From contig JAIORJ010000142.1 in assembly GCA_021108185.1 (NCBI GenBank), positions 1 through 52,518 on the forward strand: 52,518 nt of DNA, given 5' to 3'. Positions 26,308-34,204 of this stretch are shown in pieces (the stretch's first letter is position 1; every line of letters starts with the position of its first letter). Both the position numbers and the translations under genes were made by a program. This DNA is from Methanococcoides sp. (GTDB lineage: Archaea; Halobacteriota; Methanosarcinia; Methanosarcinales; Methanosarcinaceae). The notes under the pieces were generated by a model that worked only from the letters and a program-made list of their open reading frames with translations, ran no database searches and was not told the origin of the DNA.

Positions 26308-26469
26308 TTACTTGGTTTCAAATCCCTTTAGCAGGGTCAATATTGCCAGTATGCCCACAACTTCTCCACCAAAAATCTTAGCTAAAGGGCTTTCTACAAA
26401 AAATATAAGATATATTGATACAATCAAAAATGTTGCTCCTAATAAAATTAATCCATAATTCAGATTCAC
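26308..26469 (-). CDS. Small membrane protein (53 aa)
   Basis: The frame runs from GTG (complement of 26467-26469) to TAA (complement of 26308-26310) and encodes two hydrophobic helices: NYGLILLGATFLIVSIYLIFF and, after ESPLAKIFGG, EVVGILAILTLLKGF. AAAGGGAGTG immediately precedes or overlaps the start, which is either this GTG or the GTG just before it. Two-helix hairpin proteins of this size are common in archaea but easily missed. Function unknown. Confidence 0.5.
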   Translation of the reverse strand: MNLNYGLILLGATFLIVSIYLIFFVESPLAKIFGGEVVGILAILTLLKGFETK

Positions 26470-26511
26470 CACTCCCTTTAATTATTCGCTTTTCATTGCA
26501 TTTTGATTTGA

Positions 26512-26679
26512 AATGTCAAGCTTCTAGCAACAATGTTTCCTTCTGAAAGTATTAATGTAAAGACCAAGTTTGCTCAATACCATGCTTATGAAGATCAGGA
26601 TACAAGGCTAAAGCTTGCCAAAAAATAGATTGAAGCAAAGATTTCCCTCTCTCAGCTCCACCAGCTCACTTTACACTAA
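26512..26679 (+). pseudogene. Probable cas1 remnant
   Basis: One frame reads NVKLLATMFPSESINVK, then TKFAQYHAYEDQDTRLKLAKK, an amber stop at 26626-26628, then IEAKISLSQ before TAA at 26677-26679. The block K-x-A-Q-Y-x-A-Y-x-D-x-x-x-R-L-x-L-A-K-x-x-I-E-A-K-I matches the central helical region of the Cas1 integrase. Only about 55 codons survive and no repeats or other cas genes lie beside it, so it is a decayed fragment. Assigned by pattern only. Confidence 0.45.
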
Positions 26680-26695
26680 ATACCCTTCCCGGCAA

Positions 26696-27313
26696 TCATT
26701 TCCCTACAAGCTTTTTTGTAATCTCTGCCACATGCCTGCCCTGGAAGCGTGCAATTCCAAGCTCGTTCTCACTGGGCTGCCTGACGTCGGGTCCATTGCC
26801 TGCGATCGTTGAAGCACCATAGGGACTGCCTCCTGTTATCTCATCGAGGATCGTTTGCCTTGTTTCTGAGTAGGGAACACCTACAATGATCATTCCATGG
26901 TGCAACAAGGTCGTATGAAAGCTGAGTATGGTGGATTCCTGGCCCCCGTGCTGGGTAGAAGTGGAAGTGAAGACGCTGCCAGGCTTTCCAATGAGGCCAC
27001 CTCTTGCCCAGATACTTCCGCTCCTGTCCAGGAATGCTCGCATCTGAGCGCTCATCATCCCGTAGCGAGCGGCAGTTCCGAATATGACGGCATCAGCCTC
27101 TTCGAGGTTTTCCATGGTTGCAACAGGCACATGCTCGAAATTCTTCTTGGATTGGGTGGCCCCCATTTTCTCCAGTATCTCAGGAGTCAGAGTTTCTTCG
27201 ACCTGATAAAGTCCGACCTCTGCACCCTCTACTTCCCTGATACCTTCAGCTACTGCCTCTGCCATCTTGTAAACGTGTCCGAACATGCTATAAAATATGA
27301 CATTTATTTTCAT
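26696..27313 (-). CDS. wrbA: NAD(P)H:quinone oxidoreductase WrbA, flavodoxin fold
   Basis: The 205-residue flavoprotein starts at the ATG at 27311-27313 behind GGGGGAAAC. It shows [20 protein letters not shown] (FMN phosphate loop), [18 protein letters not shown] (isoalloxazine contact), [19 protein letters not shown] and [14 protein letters not shown], all WrbA signatures. It performs two-electron quinone reduction that avoids radical formation; in methanogens it is linked to oxidative-stress defence. Cytosolic tetramer by family. It faces away from the preceding genes with its own promoter. Confidence 0.94.
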   Translation of the reverse strand: MKINVIFYSMFGHVYKMAEAVAEGIREVEGAEVGLYQVEETLTPEILEKMGATQSKKNFEHVPVATMENLEEADAVIFGTAARYGMMSAQMRAFLDRSGSIWARGGLIGKPGSVFTSTSTQHGGQESTILSFHTTLLHHGMIIVGVPYSETRQTILDEITGGSPYGASTIAGNGPDVRQPSENELGIARFQGRHVAEITKKLVGK

Positions 27314-27463
27314 TGTTTCCCCCGATCTGACCGCTATGTTCCATAGCAGTATATGCCCCATAATAGGTTCGTTTTGAATGATAAGTAATTTACTGACCTC
27401 TAAATTGATAGCCTGATCTGTTGGGGAACAAAGCTTTTAATTTGATATAACTAACTTTATGAT

Positions 27464-27898
27464 ATGAACTATGAACACACTCAAACAGGATATTTAATAA
27501 TCGTTGTCTTAATCGCACTTGTTTTACTTTTTGGATCCATTCTATCAGCAACAGGTTTTGAACCGATCATTTTTGCTATTATGTTGCTCAGTTTGCTGAT
27601 CTTAATTTCCTTCACAACACTTAAAGTAATGATCGATGAAAACTATCTAAGAATAAAATTTGGTTATGGGATATTTCGGAAGAGTTTTCCGCTTAGTAAG
27701 GTCGTTTCAGCAAGAACTGTAAGGAATCATTGGTATTATGGCTGGGGGATTAGATTATGGCTATGGCCTAAAATGTTGATCTTCAATGTTTCTGGCCTTG
27801 ATGCAGTTGAGATCAGGATGGAAAACGGTAAAATATACAGGATAGGTACAGATGAACCCAAAGAACTGGAAAGTGCGATCTTGCAGGCTGTTAGATAA
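27464..27898 (+). CDS. Membrane protein with bacterial-type PH domain
   Basis: This 144-residue protein has two N-terminal membrane helices (GYLIIVVLIALVLLFGSIL and FAIMLLSLLILISFTTL) and a soluble domain of about 80 residues: DENYLRIKFGYGIFRKSFPLSKVVSA, then RLWLWPKMLIFNVSG, and YRIGTDEPKELESAI. This is the pattern of YdbS-like PH (bPH2) proteins. The role is unknown. A TATA-like box precedes it, so it is likely monocistronic. Confidence 0.7.
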   Translation: MNYEHTQTGYLIIVVLIALVLLFGSILSATGFEPIIFAIMLLSLLILISFTTLKVMIDENYLRIKFGYGIFRKSFPLSKVVSARTVRNHWYYGWGIRLWLWPKMLIFNVSGLDAVEIRMENGKIYRIGTDEPKELESAILQAVR

Positions 27899-27981
27899 TT
27901 TTTCCTGTGTTCTTGCAAATGTATATCCTTAAAAAAGATCAGCTAGCCAAAGCTGGCCAGCAATGCTTATCCATATAAATT

Positions 27982-28332
27982 TTAACAAACTCCCAGAGAT
28001 ACAAGCAGTTTCTGTATATCTGCCTTAGAGCTTTCAACGAAAACGCCTCTTGTGCCTGAGATAACAATGGTCCAATCGCCACCGCTGTACATCCAGTTAT
28101 GTTGAGGTGTCCAGCTCATCTTGTAGAGCTCTGAGTAGGCAGTGGCCAGAGCATCGAACATAGTGTTCACAGCTCCGCAGAACTTAGCTGTCATCTGCGC
28201 CATCTCTTCAGGCATTCCGGTCTTGGATTTATAGTTCACAAGCTTTCCTTCAGGACTGAAGATACCAGCTGCCATGACTCCGTCAAGTTCCAGAAGCTCA
28301 TCTAACGATAGATTACATTCATTTCCTTTCAT
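27982..28332 (-). CDS. DUF2173 (roadblock/LC7-like) protein
   Basis: The 116-residue soluble protein matches the DUF2173 pattern: LDELLELDGVMAAGIFSPEGKLVNYK, a helical MAQMTAKFCGAVNTMFDAL, MYSGGDWTIVISGTRGVFVE, and DIQKLLVSLGV. Roadblock-type folds often act as small adaptor or GTPase-regulating proteins, but for this family the function is not established. The ATG is preceded by a GGGGTT ribosome-like site. No obvious operon partner. Confidence 0.75.
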   Translation of the reverse strand: MKGNECNLSLDELLELDGVMAAGIFSPEGKLVNYKSKTGMPEEMAQMTAKFCGAVNTMFDALATAYSELYKMSWTPQHNWMYSGGDWTIVISGTRGVFVESSKADIQKLLVSLGVC

Positions 28333-28461
28333 ATTATAACCCCTTATTTAATTGAGAGGATTCCCACTTCCTCTACTTTTATAAAGACATCTTACTGCAT
28401 ATAAGGATTTAGTTTTGCACTTTATCGGACATAAGCAAGAAGAACACTGTTTTTAATCTCA

Positions 28462-28727
28462 CATTAAATCAAAGATTTAATGGGAGTTTCATTTCATGGA
28501 AAACATCCTGATTAATCTGGATGTCTTGCAGTTTAACTGCAAGATAAAACAGGTGGATAAATTGCGTAAACAGTTATTTGCTCTTGTTTCTGATATATAT
28601 TAGTAGTACTAAAACGTATGTTGCATATGTGGAAATCCTACAAATTCCTTCAGCACCCGACACAGCTCGCAATATCGTGGTGCTGTCATAAACGTGTCCA
28701 CGTAGTTCCTGCAGTACAAATACTGCA
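28462..28727. repeat. Cluster of perfect hairpins in an intergenic region
   Basis: The spacer between the DUF2173 gene and the next membrane-protein gene contains CATTAAATC-AAA-GATTTAATG (28462-28482), CATCC...GGATG (28504-28523), CTTGCAGTT-T-AACTGCAAG (28525-28543) and TGCAGTA-CAAA-TACTGCA (28710-28727). Three lie within 82 bp. They could be folded RNA, terminators or protein-binding palindromes. No convincing gene is visible in 28333-28781. Confidence 0.5.
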
Positions 28728-28781
28728 ATCTCTTTCTGAAATCGTCTCATCCACTTCGATGTTCTTGATCAGATCGCCAAT

Positions 28782-29843
28782 TCAATAAAGCTCCTCATCG
28801 ATCTGCTGCATGTCAAACACAGGAATTTCCACATCGGGATACCATTGCTGCAGGAATGTGAGCATGTGATATTTCATGAAAACACTTGCAGGCAGGGCAA
28901 TAAATGCAAGCAAAAAGATGAAAAAGATCAGCTCGATCAAAATTATTGGTGCAATGATCATCCAGACAATGCTATCTGATCCTGGTAGAATTGCTGAAAG
29001 AGCAAAATAAAGAAGCATGTCTACGAACAAGATGAGAAGACCTACTGCAATCATTACTATCAACAAAATGATAGCTACTGCAATTCCAACAGCAAGACCA
29101 ATCAGGATCCTGCCAAACCAATAAACAACGATTTGCTTCCAGTCTTTCCTGAACTGTCTGAATACATTGGAAAATGCGCGGAAAATGCCGGACTCTGTAT
29201 AAATGGCTACAGGTATTGACAGGTTGATAAATGAATTGATGATCCCACCAATTATTGCTGTTACCAGAAGTATGCCAAGTAACAGGAATATTAAGGAAAT
29301 AATATTACTCGCCATAGCGTCTGCAAAACTTTCACCCGAAGAACCTATCAACGGTAGCACAAAGGGAAGGGCCATAACTGCAATGACGGCAAGCAAAAGA
29401 ATGCCTGTCAATATCCTGAATATGAACAGTCCCAATCCTTTCCTCAAATATCTGCGGGAGTATTCCCAGAACCTGACATCATTGCTTACGAGGGATTCAA
29501 CAAATACAAATTCCATGACACTGGAAACGTAGGAGAAGAACAAGATCAGGACAAATATGAGAACTATTATCCCAATGATCAATCCCAGACCTGGACCAGT
29601 AGGGATCTGATCAACAAAACCTGTGAAAACATCGGTGAAGCTGTCAGTTGTACCTGACTCGGGAAGGTTATGACCATCAGGTGAATAACTATTTCCGCCA
29701 CCATTGAAATTGCTTCCAGCACCACCGATAAGCATAACGATGATGACAAGTTTCATCCATTTCCAGAAATCAAAAGGCTCAAAAAGGCATTTTTTTGTTC
29801 GTCCAAATGCCTTGTCCAGAGCGTCTACTACATACCACGTCAT
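28782..29843 (-). CDS. Polytopic membrane protein (DUF7544-like)
   Basis: The 353-residue protein starts MTWYVVDALDKAFGRTKKCL, a conserved head of an archaeal membrane family (I recall it as DUF7544), followed by an extracytoplasmic Gly/Asn-rich loop and five or six long helices (e.g. LGLIIGIIVLIFVLILFFSYV, ISLIFLLLGILLVTAIIGGI, WMIIAPIILIELIFFIFLLA). It resembles membrane domains of glycerophosphodiester phosphodiesterase-type proteins but lacks the catalytic part. The function is unknown. It is transcribed alone. Confidence 0.7.
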   Translation of the reverse strand: MTWYVVDALDKAFGRTKKCLFEPFDFWKWMKLVIIVMLIGGAGSNFNGGGNSYSPDGHNLPESGTTDSFTDVFTGFVDQIPTGPGLGLIIGIIVLIFVLILFFSYVSSVMEFVFVESLVSNDVRFWEYSRRYLRKGLGLFIFRILTGILLLAVIAVMALPFVLPLIGSSGESFADAMASNIISLIFLLLGILLVTAIIGGIINSFINLSIPVAIYTESGIFRAFSNVFRQFRKDWKQIVVYWFGRILIGLAVGIAVAIILLIVMIAVGLLILFVDMLLYFALSAILPGSDSIVWMIIAPIILIELIFFIFLLAFIALPASVFMKYHMLTFLQQWYPDVEIPVFDMQQIDEELY

Positions 29844-29998
29844 AGAAATAAATAGGGACTGTTTTGATAAATAATTTATGATGTATTTTTCTACAAAGTG
29901 AGATGCTTTCTATCAGGTCAATAAATGTCCAGTTCTATTTTTATTTACTCCCCGTTGTTCTCTTCAATAATCGGTTTCATTTTACTATGTCCCTCACG

Positions 29999-30211
29999 TT
30001 AAAGGGTATAGTCACGAACTGCTGTATTAGGTTGATTCTGGACTAGTTGAACTTGCACGATCTCGTCAGACAATTCAACTTCCGAAGCTGTACCAGTGTC
30101 TGCACTGGATACTTCGTTCACTGGCGCTTCGGCTGCAACGTCTGTGCATCCAATTGCAGTCATAGATGCTAATATTAGTAAAAGTGCAATTATTTTATAG
30201 ATTATTTTCAT
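29999..30211 (-). CDS. Small lipoprotein
   Basis: This 70-residue exported protein has a signal peptide with lipobox ASMTAIGC (C22) and a short acidic mature tail (EVELSDEIVQVQLVQNQ). There is no recognisable domain. The ATG at 30209-30211 follows AAGGGGTAC. The function is unknown; such mini-lipoproteins are common on methanogen membranes. Confidence 0.65.
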   Translation of the reverse strand: MKIIYKIIALLLILASMTAIGCTDVAAEAPVNEVSSADTGTASEVELSDEIVQVQLVQNQPNTAVRDYTL

Positions 30212-30473
30212 GTTGTACCCCTTTGATTATAATTCGTAATTTGATATACGGAACGATATACTATAAAATAGAATTGTAACTATATATAAAAATTATGTTT
30301 TGAAGTTGTAGTTTAATGATGGAAGATTAAAACAGATGATTTTCTATATTCAATAATCTACCTCGCGGACTGACTAAATACAAGTGCTTCTTGTAGCATT
30401 TTGCATTACATTACGCAAAATACCAAGAATCATTTACTTTGAATGTCATAAGGCAAAAAGGAGAGTATTAACA

Positions 30474-30938
30474 ATGGATCCTATAATTGATAAAAATACG
30501 ACATTACTGTTCGTTGGAACATTTCCTTCACAAATTTCCCGGGATACAAATCAATACTATGGAAATCCTAGAAATCAGTTCTGGAAATTGATGGGTGAAA
30601 TACTTGCAACCGATTTGCAATATTCAAATTACGATGGCAGAATTCGAGTTTTGCATGATCATCAAATTGGATTGTGGGATACTCTGAAAGATTGTGAGAT
30701 AACTGGAAGTTCAGATAACAGTATCCGTAATGAAGAGTACAATGACTTTTCTCAACTAACCTCTATCAAAAAAATAATCTGCAATGGGAAAAAAGCAGAG
30801 GAATACATTAAGCACTGTAATGTACCAACCAATGTTGATATTTTAGTTGTTCCATCTTCAAGTCCAGCAAGGGCTATGAAATTTTCGGATAAATCTGAAA
30901 TGTGGAAAGAAGTAATTGGTACAGTAGAAAAACATTGA
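30474..30938 (+). CDS. Hypoxanthine-DNA glycosylase (uracil-DNA glycosylase family 6)
   Basis: The 154-residue enzyme starts at the ATG at 30474 behind AGGAGAG. It shows GTFPSQISR (motif 1), YYGNPRNQFWKLM, GLWDTLKDCEITGSSDNSI and PSSSPARAM (motif 2). These are marks of the HDG family of the UDG superfamily, first described in Methanosarcina. It removes hypoxanthine, the deamination product of adenine, from DNA by base excision. No other repair gene is adjacent. The longer upstream open frame lacks a ribosome site. Confidence 0.85.
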   Translation: MDPIIDKNTTLLFVGTFPSQISRDTNQYYGNPRNQFWKLMGEILATDLQYSNYDGRIRVLHDHQIGLWDTLKDCEITGSSDNSIRNEEYNDFSQLTSIKKIICNGKKAEEYIKHCNVPTNVDILVVPSSSPARAMKFSDKSEMWKEVIGTVEKH

Positions 30939-31002
30939 TGTTTAGGGAACATTTAAACTAAACAATCGCATGGTCAAAATGTAATTTTAAAAGAAGTGTG
31001 GA

Positions 31003-31088
31003 CGCTGAGGAAGAGATTCGAACTCTTGCAGCGCGTTAGCACTACCGGTTTTCAAGACCGGCGCCGTAGTCCACTTGGCTACCTCAGC
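31003..31088 (-). tRNA. tRNA-Ser (anticodon UGA)
   Basis: On the minus strand a 7-bp acceptor stem GCTGAGG/CCTCAGC is followed by discriminator G. The anticodon stem is CCGGT/ACCGG with loop CTTGAAA, giving anticodon TGA. A long class-II variable arm (AGTGCTAACGCGCT) precedes the T arm AGAGTTCGAATCTCT. These are serine-tRNA features. No intron and no encoded CCA are seen. Confidence 0.96.
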
Positions 31089-31177
31089 AAATGAATGGTT
31101 CCTAAATAGTCTTTTCAGCTATAAGGCTTTTGCTTTGAAATGAATAAAAAAGTTTTAAAGAAAGGATATGAAGAGGA

Positions 31178-31900
31178 TTACTCTTCACTTTCTGTAACTT
31201 CTTCTTCGGTTGCTTCTTCAACAACAGGTGTAGGCATCTGAACTGGGTATGATTCTATGTAGCTTACTTTTTCGAGACCAATGTACTCTATAAGTTCGCT
31301 TGCTACTCTTCCCTTTGCCATTAACCAGCGCTGGTTGAATGAAAGCATTGCAGGGACCTCAATGGATACTTTGTTGTCCTCGATAGCAACCTCTAGGTCA
31401 GGAACACCTGTATAGAGTGCAAGGAGGCCTTTTACTTTCTCGATAGGCTCTTCGATCTTCTCGTCAATGGAGTATTCGTAGTGGATGTCCTTTCCTGCGA
31501 GAGGGTGGTTGAAATCGACGCGTACTCTGCGACCGATGACCTTTACAACAGTACCTCTTTTGTCGTCAAGCTCAACGTTCATGCCAGGGTATGCCTTCTG
31601 GTCCTTGAACTTTGTCAGGGAAAGGTTCTCCACAAGTTTCGGGTCATGTTCGCCAAAACCTTTCTCAGGTGTAATAATGACTGTGCCTGAGTAGCCGACC
31701 TCTTTACCTGGAAAGTCTTCATCAAGACCTACAATGGTGTGTCCTGCACCTACGATAACAACATCTCCACCGTACATACCGCGTGGGTTGTGGATCTCGT
31801 TTGTCTTTGCAAGCTCTTCGTCGGTCGTATCAAAGATCTGGTCTCCACCGAACTTTCCGGTGTATGATACTTTAATGATATCTCCTTTTTCTATTGCCAA
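31178..31900 (-). CDS. FKBP-type peptidyl-prolyl isomerase (archaeal SlyD-like)
   Basis: The 240-residue protein catalyses proline cis-trans isomerisation and acts as a chaperone. It has an FKBP core (IEKGDIIKVSYTGKFGG, GAGHTIVGLDEDFPGKEVGY), an inserted IF chaperone domain, VDFNHPLAGKDIHYEY, then a C-terminal extension of about 90 residues ending in a Glu-rich tail. The likely start is TTG at 31898-31900, giving MAIEKGD..., the usual archaeal N-terminus; an upstream TTG at 31909 would add three residues. It is a long-type archaeal FKBP by length. Confidence 0.93.
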   Translation of the reverse strand: MAIEKGDIIKVSYTGKFGGDQIFDTTDEELAKTNEIHNPRGMYGGDVVIVGAGHTIVGLDEDFPGKEVGYSGTVIITPEKGFGEHDPKLVENLSLTKFKDQKAYPGMNVELDDKRGTVVKVIGRRVRVDFNHPLAGKDIHYEYSIDEKIEEPIEKVKGLLALYTGVPDLEVAIEDNKVSIEVPAMLSFNQRWLMAKGRVASELIEYIGLEKVSYIESYPVQMPTPVVEEATEEEVTESEE

Positions 31901-31909
31901 GATGATCAA

Positions 31910-32280
31910 CTCGATTGGATTTTATTAATTCAATTAATATCTATAGAGAATTTCTTCTCGGTATACTCATTTGCCTTTAATAAAGTTTTGGGATAAATCG
32001 ATCATTATTAGATGGTGGATGGTTTAGTTCGTCAGATTTCTGTGTTCTCAGTATCGGATTTTAAATGAAAAGAGTAACCTCTATATGTCATTAAATTAGA
32101 CTTTTATTAACATTCAGTTTTTATAATTTTTATATAATCTAAAAAAAACACAGCGCATTACAACAATTTTTATAATTTTTCTCAAAAAATTGTTATACAT
32201 TCGTAAACATATGCATATTTATATATGTGTAGTAATATTGATTATGTGCAGTCTGGTATTGACCAAGGGGATGGGTTCAT
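31910..32280. other. Divergent promoter region with 10-bp inverted repeat
   Basis: This 370-bp AT-rich spacer lies between the FKBP gene and a sensor kinase. AACAATTTTT (32162-32171) and AAAAATTGTT (32185-32194) form an inverted repeat upstream of the kinase TATA box (about 32215-32227). No gene is seen. Confidence 0.4.
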
Positions 32281-33951
32281 ATGAGTAATGAACACGAAAT
32301 GTTTAAGGGAATGAATGGCGATCTGGAATTTGAGTTGAGGCAATCCCTTAAAGAAATAAAGCTATCTGCCGAAACGAAAATACGGTTGGAATCTGTAATT
32401 AACAAGAGCCCTGCTGTTGTATTTTTCTGGCGTGTGGAGGAAGGACGCCCGGTTGAATTCGTGAGCGAGAACATTGAACGGTTCGGCTACTCAAAAGAAG
32501 ACCTTGTTTCCGGCACATTACTTTATGACAGCATCATACACCCAGATGATCGTGATGGTGTAAATAGCATGATCTCTGAGGCTGTCAATGCTGGACTGGA
32601 TGAGTTCAGTTGTGAATACCGGGTCGTTACAGAATCCAATGATGTAAAATGGGTATATGAAACGACAGTGGTCCATCGGACAAACGATTCAACTGTCGAC
32701 CATTTCTATGGAATCATTTTTGATATAACCGGTCGAAAACGTGCTGAACAATCCGTCGTGGATCATGAACGTGACATCTCTGTCCTTTATTCTGCTGTTA
32801 CACTTGCATCTGGATCACTGGATATCGATGAAATGCTCTCTGAGGTATTGATGGAGCTTGGTAATCTTTTCGAGATCGAAGCCGGTGGCATCTATATAAT
32901 AGATCATGACCTGCATGAAGCAAAGCTCAGGGCGAACATAGGCATTGGTAATGTGCTTGCATCTACAATCCACTATTCTCAGGATGAGGATATGTTCAAG
33001 AACGTGACGAACCTACCTAAAAACACTATTGTTTCGGATGAGTTCATACGCCAGGATTCTCGCTTTATAACAAAAACAAATCTAACTTTCTATCTTTATT
33101 CGAGAGACAAGGTTGTAGGTTTTGTCCTTCTGGTACTTCCAGCTGGCTATCCTCTATCTGAGAAGAACCTTCAGGTCCTTGAGCATGTGGGAAAACATAT
33201 TGGTATCGCTATTGAGAACGCCCAATTGTTCGAAAAGACGCAAAAAGCCTATGATGAGCTAAGGTCACTTGAAAATCTCAAGAACGAGTTTTTTGCGAAC
33301 CTAAGCCATGAGCTTAAAACGCCCATGATATCCATCAAAGGCTTCAGCGAGCTTCTTGGTGATGGGAAATTCGGTCCTCTGAACCCCGAACAAAGCAAAG
33401 CGAACGATGCTGTTGTACGCAATGCGGAACGATTGAAGGACCTTATCGATTCACTACTCTATATGTGCATGGAGCGAGAGGGCAAATACAAGTATGAGTT
33501 CACAGTCCTTCCTATCAAGAGACTAATTCTCAATTCCATCGAAAAGGCACGAGCTCAGGCCGGCAGCAACAACATCCTCTTCAGAGGGGATATTCCTGAC
33601 AATATGCCGGATATCTATGGTGATGAAGAAAGGCTGACAACTGCATTGAACAATATTATGGATAATTCTGTCAAATTCATGTCTGAAGGGGAAGTCGTTG
33701 TCTCGGTACAGGATGAGGCTGACCATATCCATCTTCGGATCAAGGACAATGGTATCGGAATTCCCAGGGACAAGGTCGATAAGGTCTTTGACAGCTTCTA
33801 TCAGGTGGATGGTTCCCTTACTCGAATGTACGGCGGAACGGGTATTGGTTTGAACGTCTCCAAAAGGATCATTGATGTACACAATGGTAAGATCTGGTTG
33901 AAGAGTCTGGAAGGTTTTGGTACGACGGTCCATATACTGTTGCCAAAATAA
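32281..33951 (+). CDS. Soluble PAS-GAF sensor histidine kinase
   Basis: The 556-residue cytosolic kinase has a PAS domain with PAC motif (about 30-155: VFFWRVEEGRPVEFVSENIERFGYS, YGIIFDITGRK), a GAF-like domain (about 170-315: LEIEAGGIYIIDHDL region, VVGFVLLVLPAGYPLSEKN), HisKA with phospho-His in NLSHELKTPMISIKGFSE, and HATPase_c (DEERLTTALNNIMDNSVKF, DNGIGIP, GTGIGLNVSKRI). No membrane helix or receiver is present. Start ATG at 32281 is preceded by AAGGGGATGGG. Input signal unknown. Confidence 0.93.
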   Translation: MSNEHEMFKGMNGDLEFELRQSLKEIKLSAETKIRLESVINKSPAVVFFWRVEEGRPVEFVSENIERFGYSKEDLVSGTLLYDSIIHPDDRDGVNSMISEAVNAGLDEFSCEYRVVTESNDVKWVYETTVVHRTNDSTVDHFYGIIFDITGRKRAEQSVVDHERDISVLYSAVTLASGSLDIDEMLSEVLMELGNLFEIEAGGIYIIDHDLHEAKLRANIGIGNVLASTIHYSQDEDMFKNVTNLPKNTIVSDEFIRQDSRFITKTNLTFYLYSRDKVVGFVLLVLPAGYPLSEKNLQVLEHVGKHIGIAIENAQLFEKTQKAYDELRSLENLKNEFFANLSHELKTPMISIKGFSELLGDGKFGPLNPEQSKANDAVVRNAERLKDLIDSLLYMCMEREGKYKYEFTVLPIKRLILNSIEKARAQAGSNNILFRGDIPDNMPDIYGDEERLTTALNNIMDNSVKFMSEGEVVVSVQDEADHIHLRIKDNGIGIPRDKVDKVFDSFYQVDGSLTRMYGGTGIGLNVSKRIIDVHNGKIWLKSLEGFGTTVHILLPK

Positions 33952-34204
33952 TTTCTTCTTTTTGTTACTCTTCATTTTTTAGTTTTCGATTTGAATTATT
34001 TTTTGTATCGATCTTTATTTCTGTTTTCACTCCCCTTTATTTTTCGTGTCTCTCGGTTTCACTTTCCTGCTATACTTATCTCATTTCATCTTTCCTTTTC
34101 TTTTTTTGTAAGCCATTATTTTAGCCTCTATTATATATCTGAAATAACCGGAAGTAATATATGCACAGTTGATTATTACTCGTAAGCAGGCAGAGGTAGT
34201 AGAT

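Noticed and set aside
26626-26628. TAG in the cas1-like fragment as a pyrrolysine codon
   Set aside because: The frame is closed on both sides within 170 bp, so readthrough would not restore a functional Cas1.
28560-28755. Minus-strand frame MRRFQKEIAVFVLQELRGHV and following residues
   Set aside because: It overlaps the hairpin cluster, has no ribosome site and no family pattern; the open frame is short enough to be chance.
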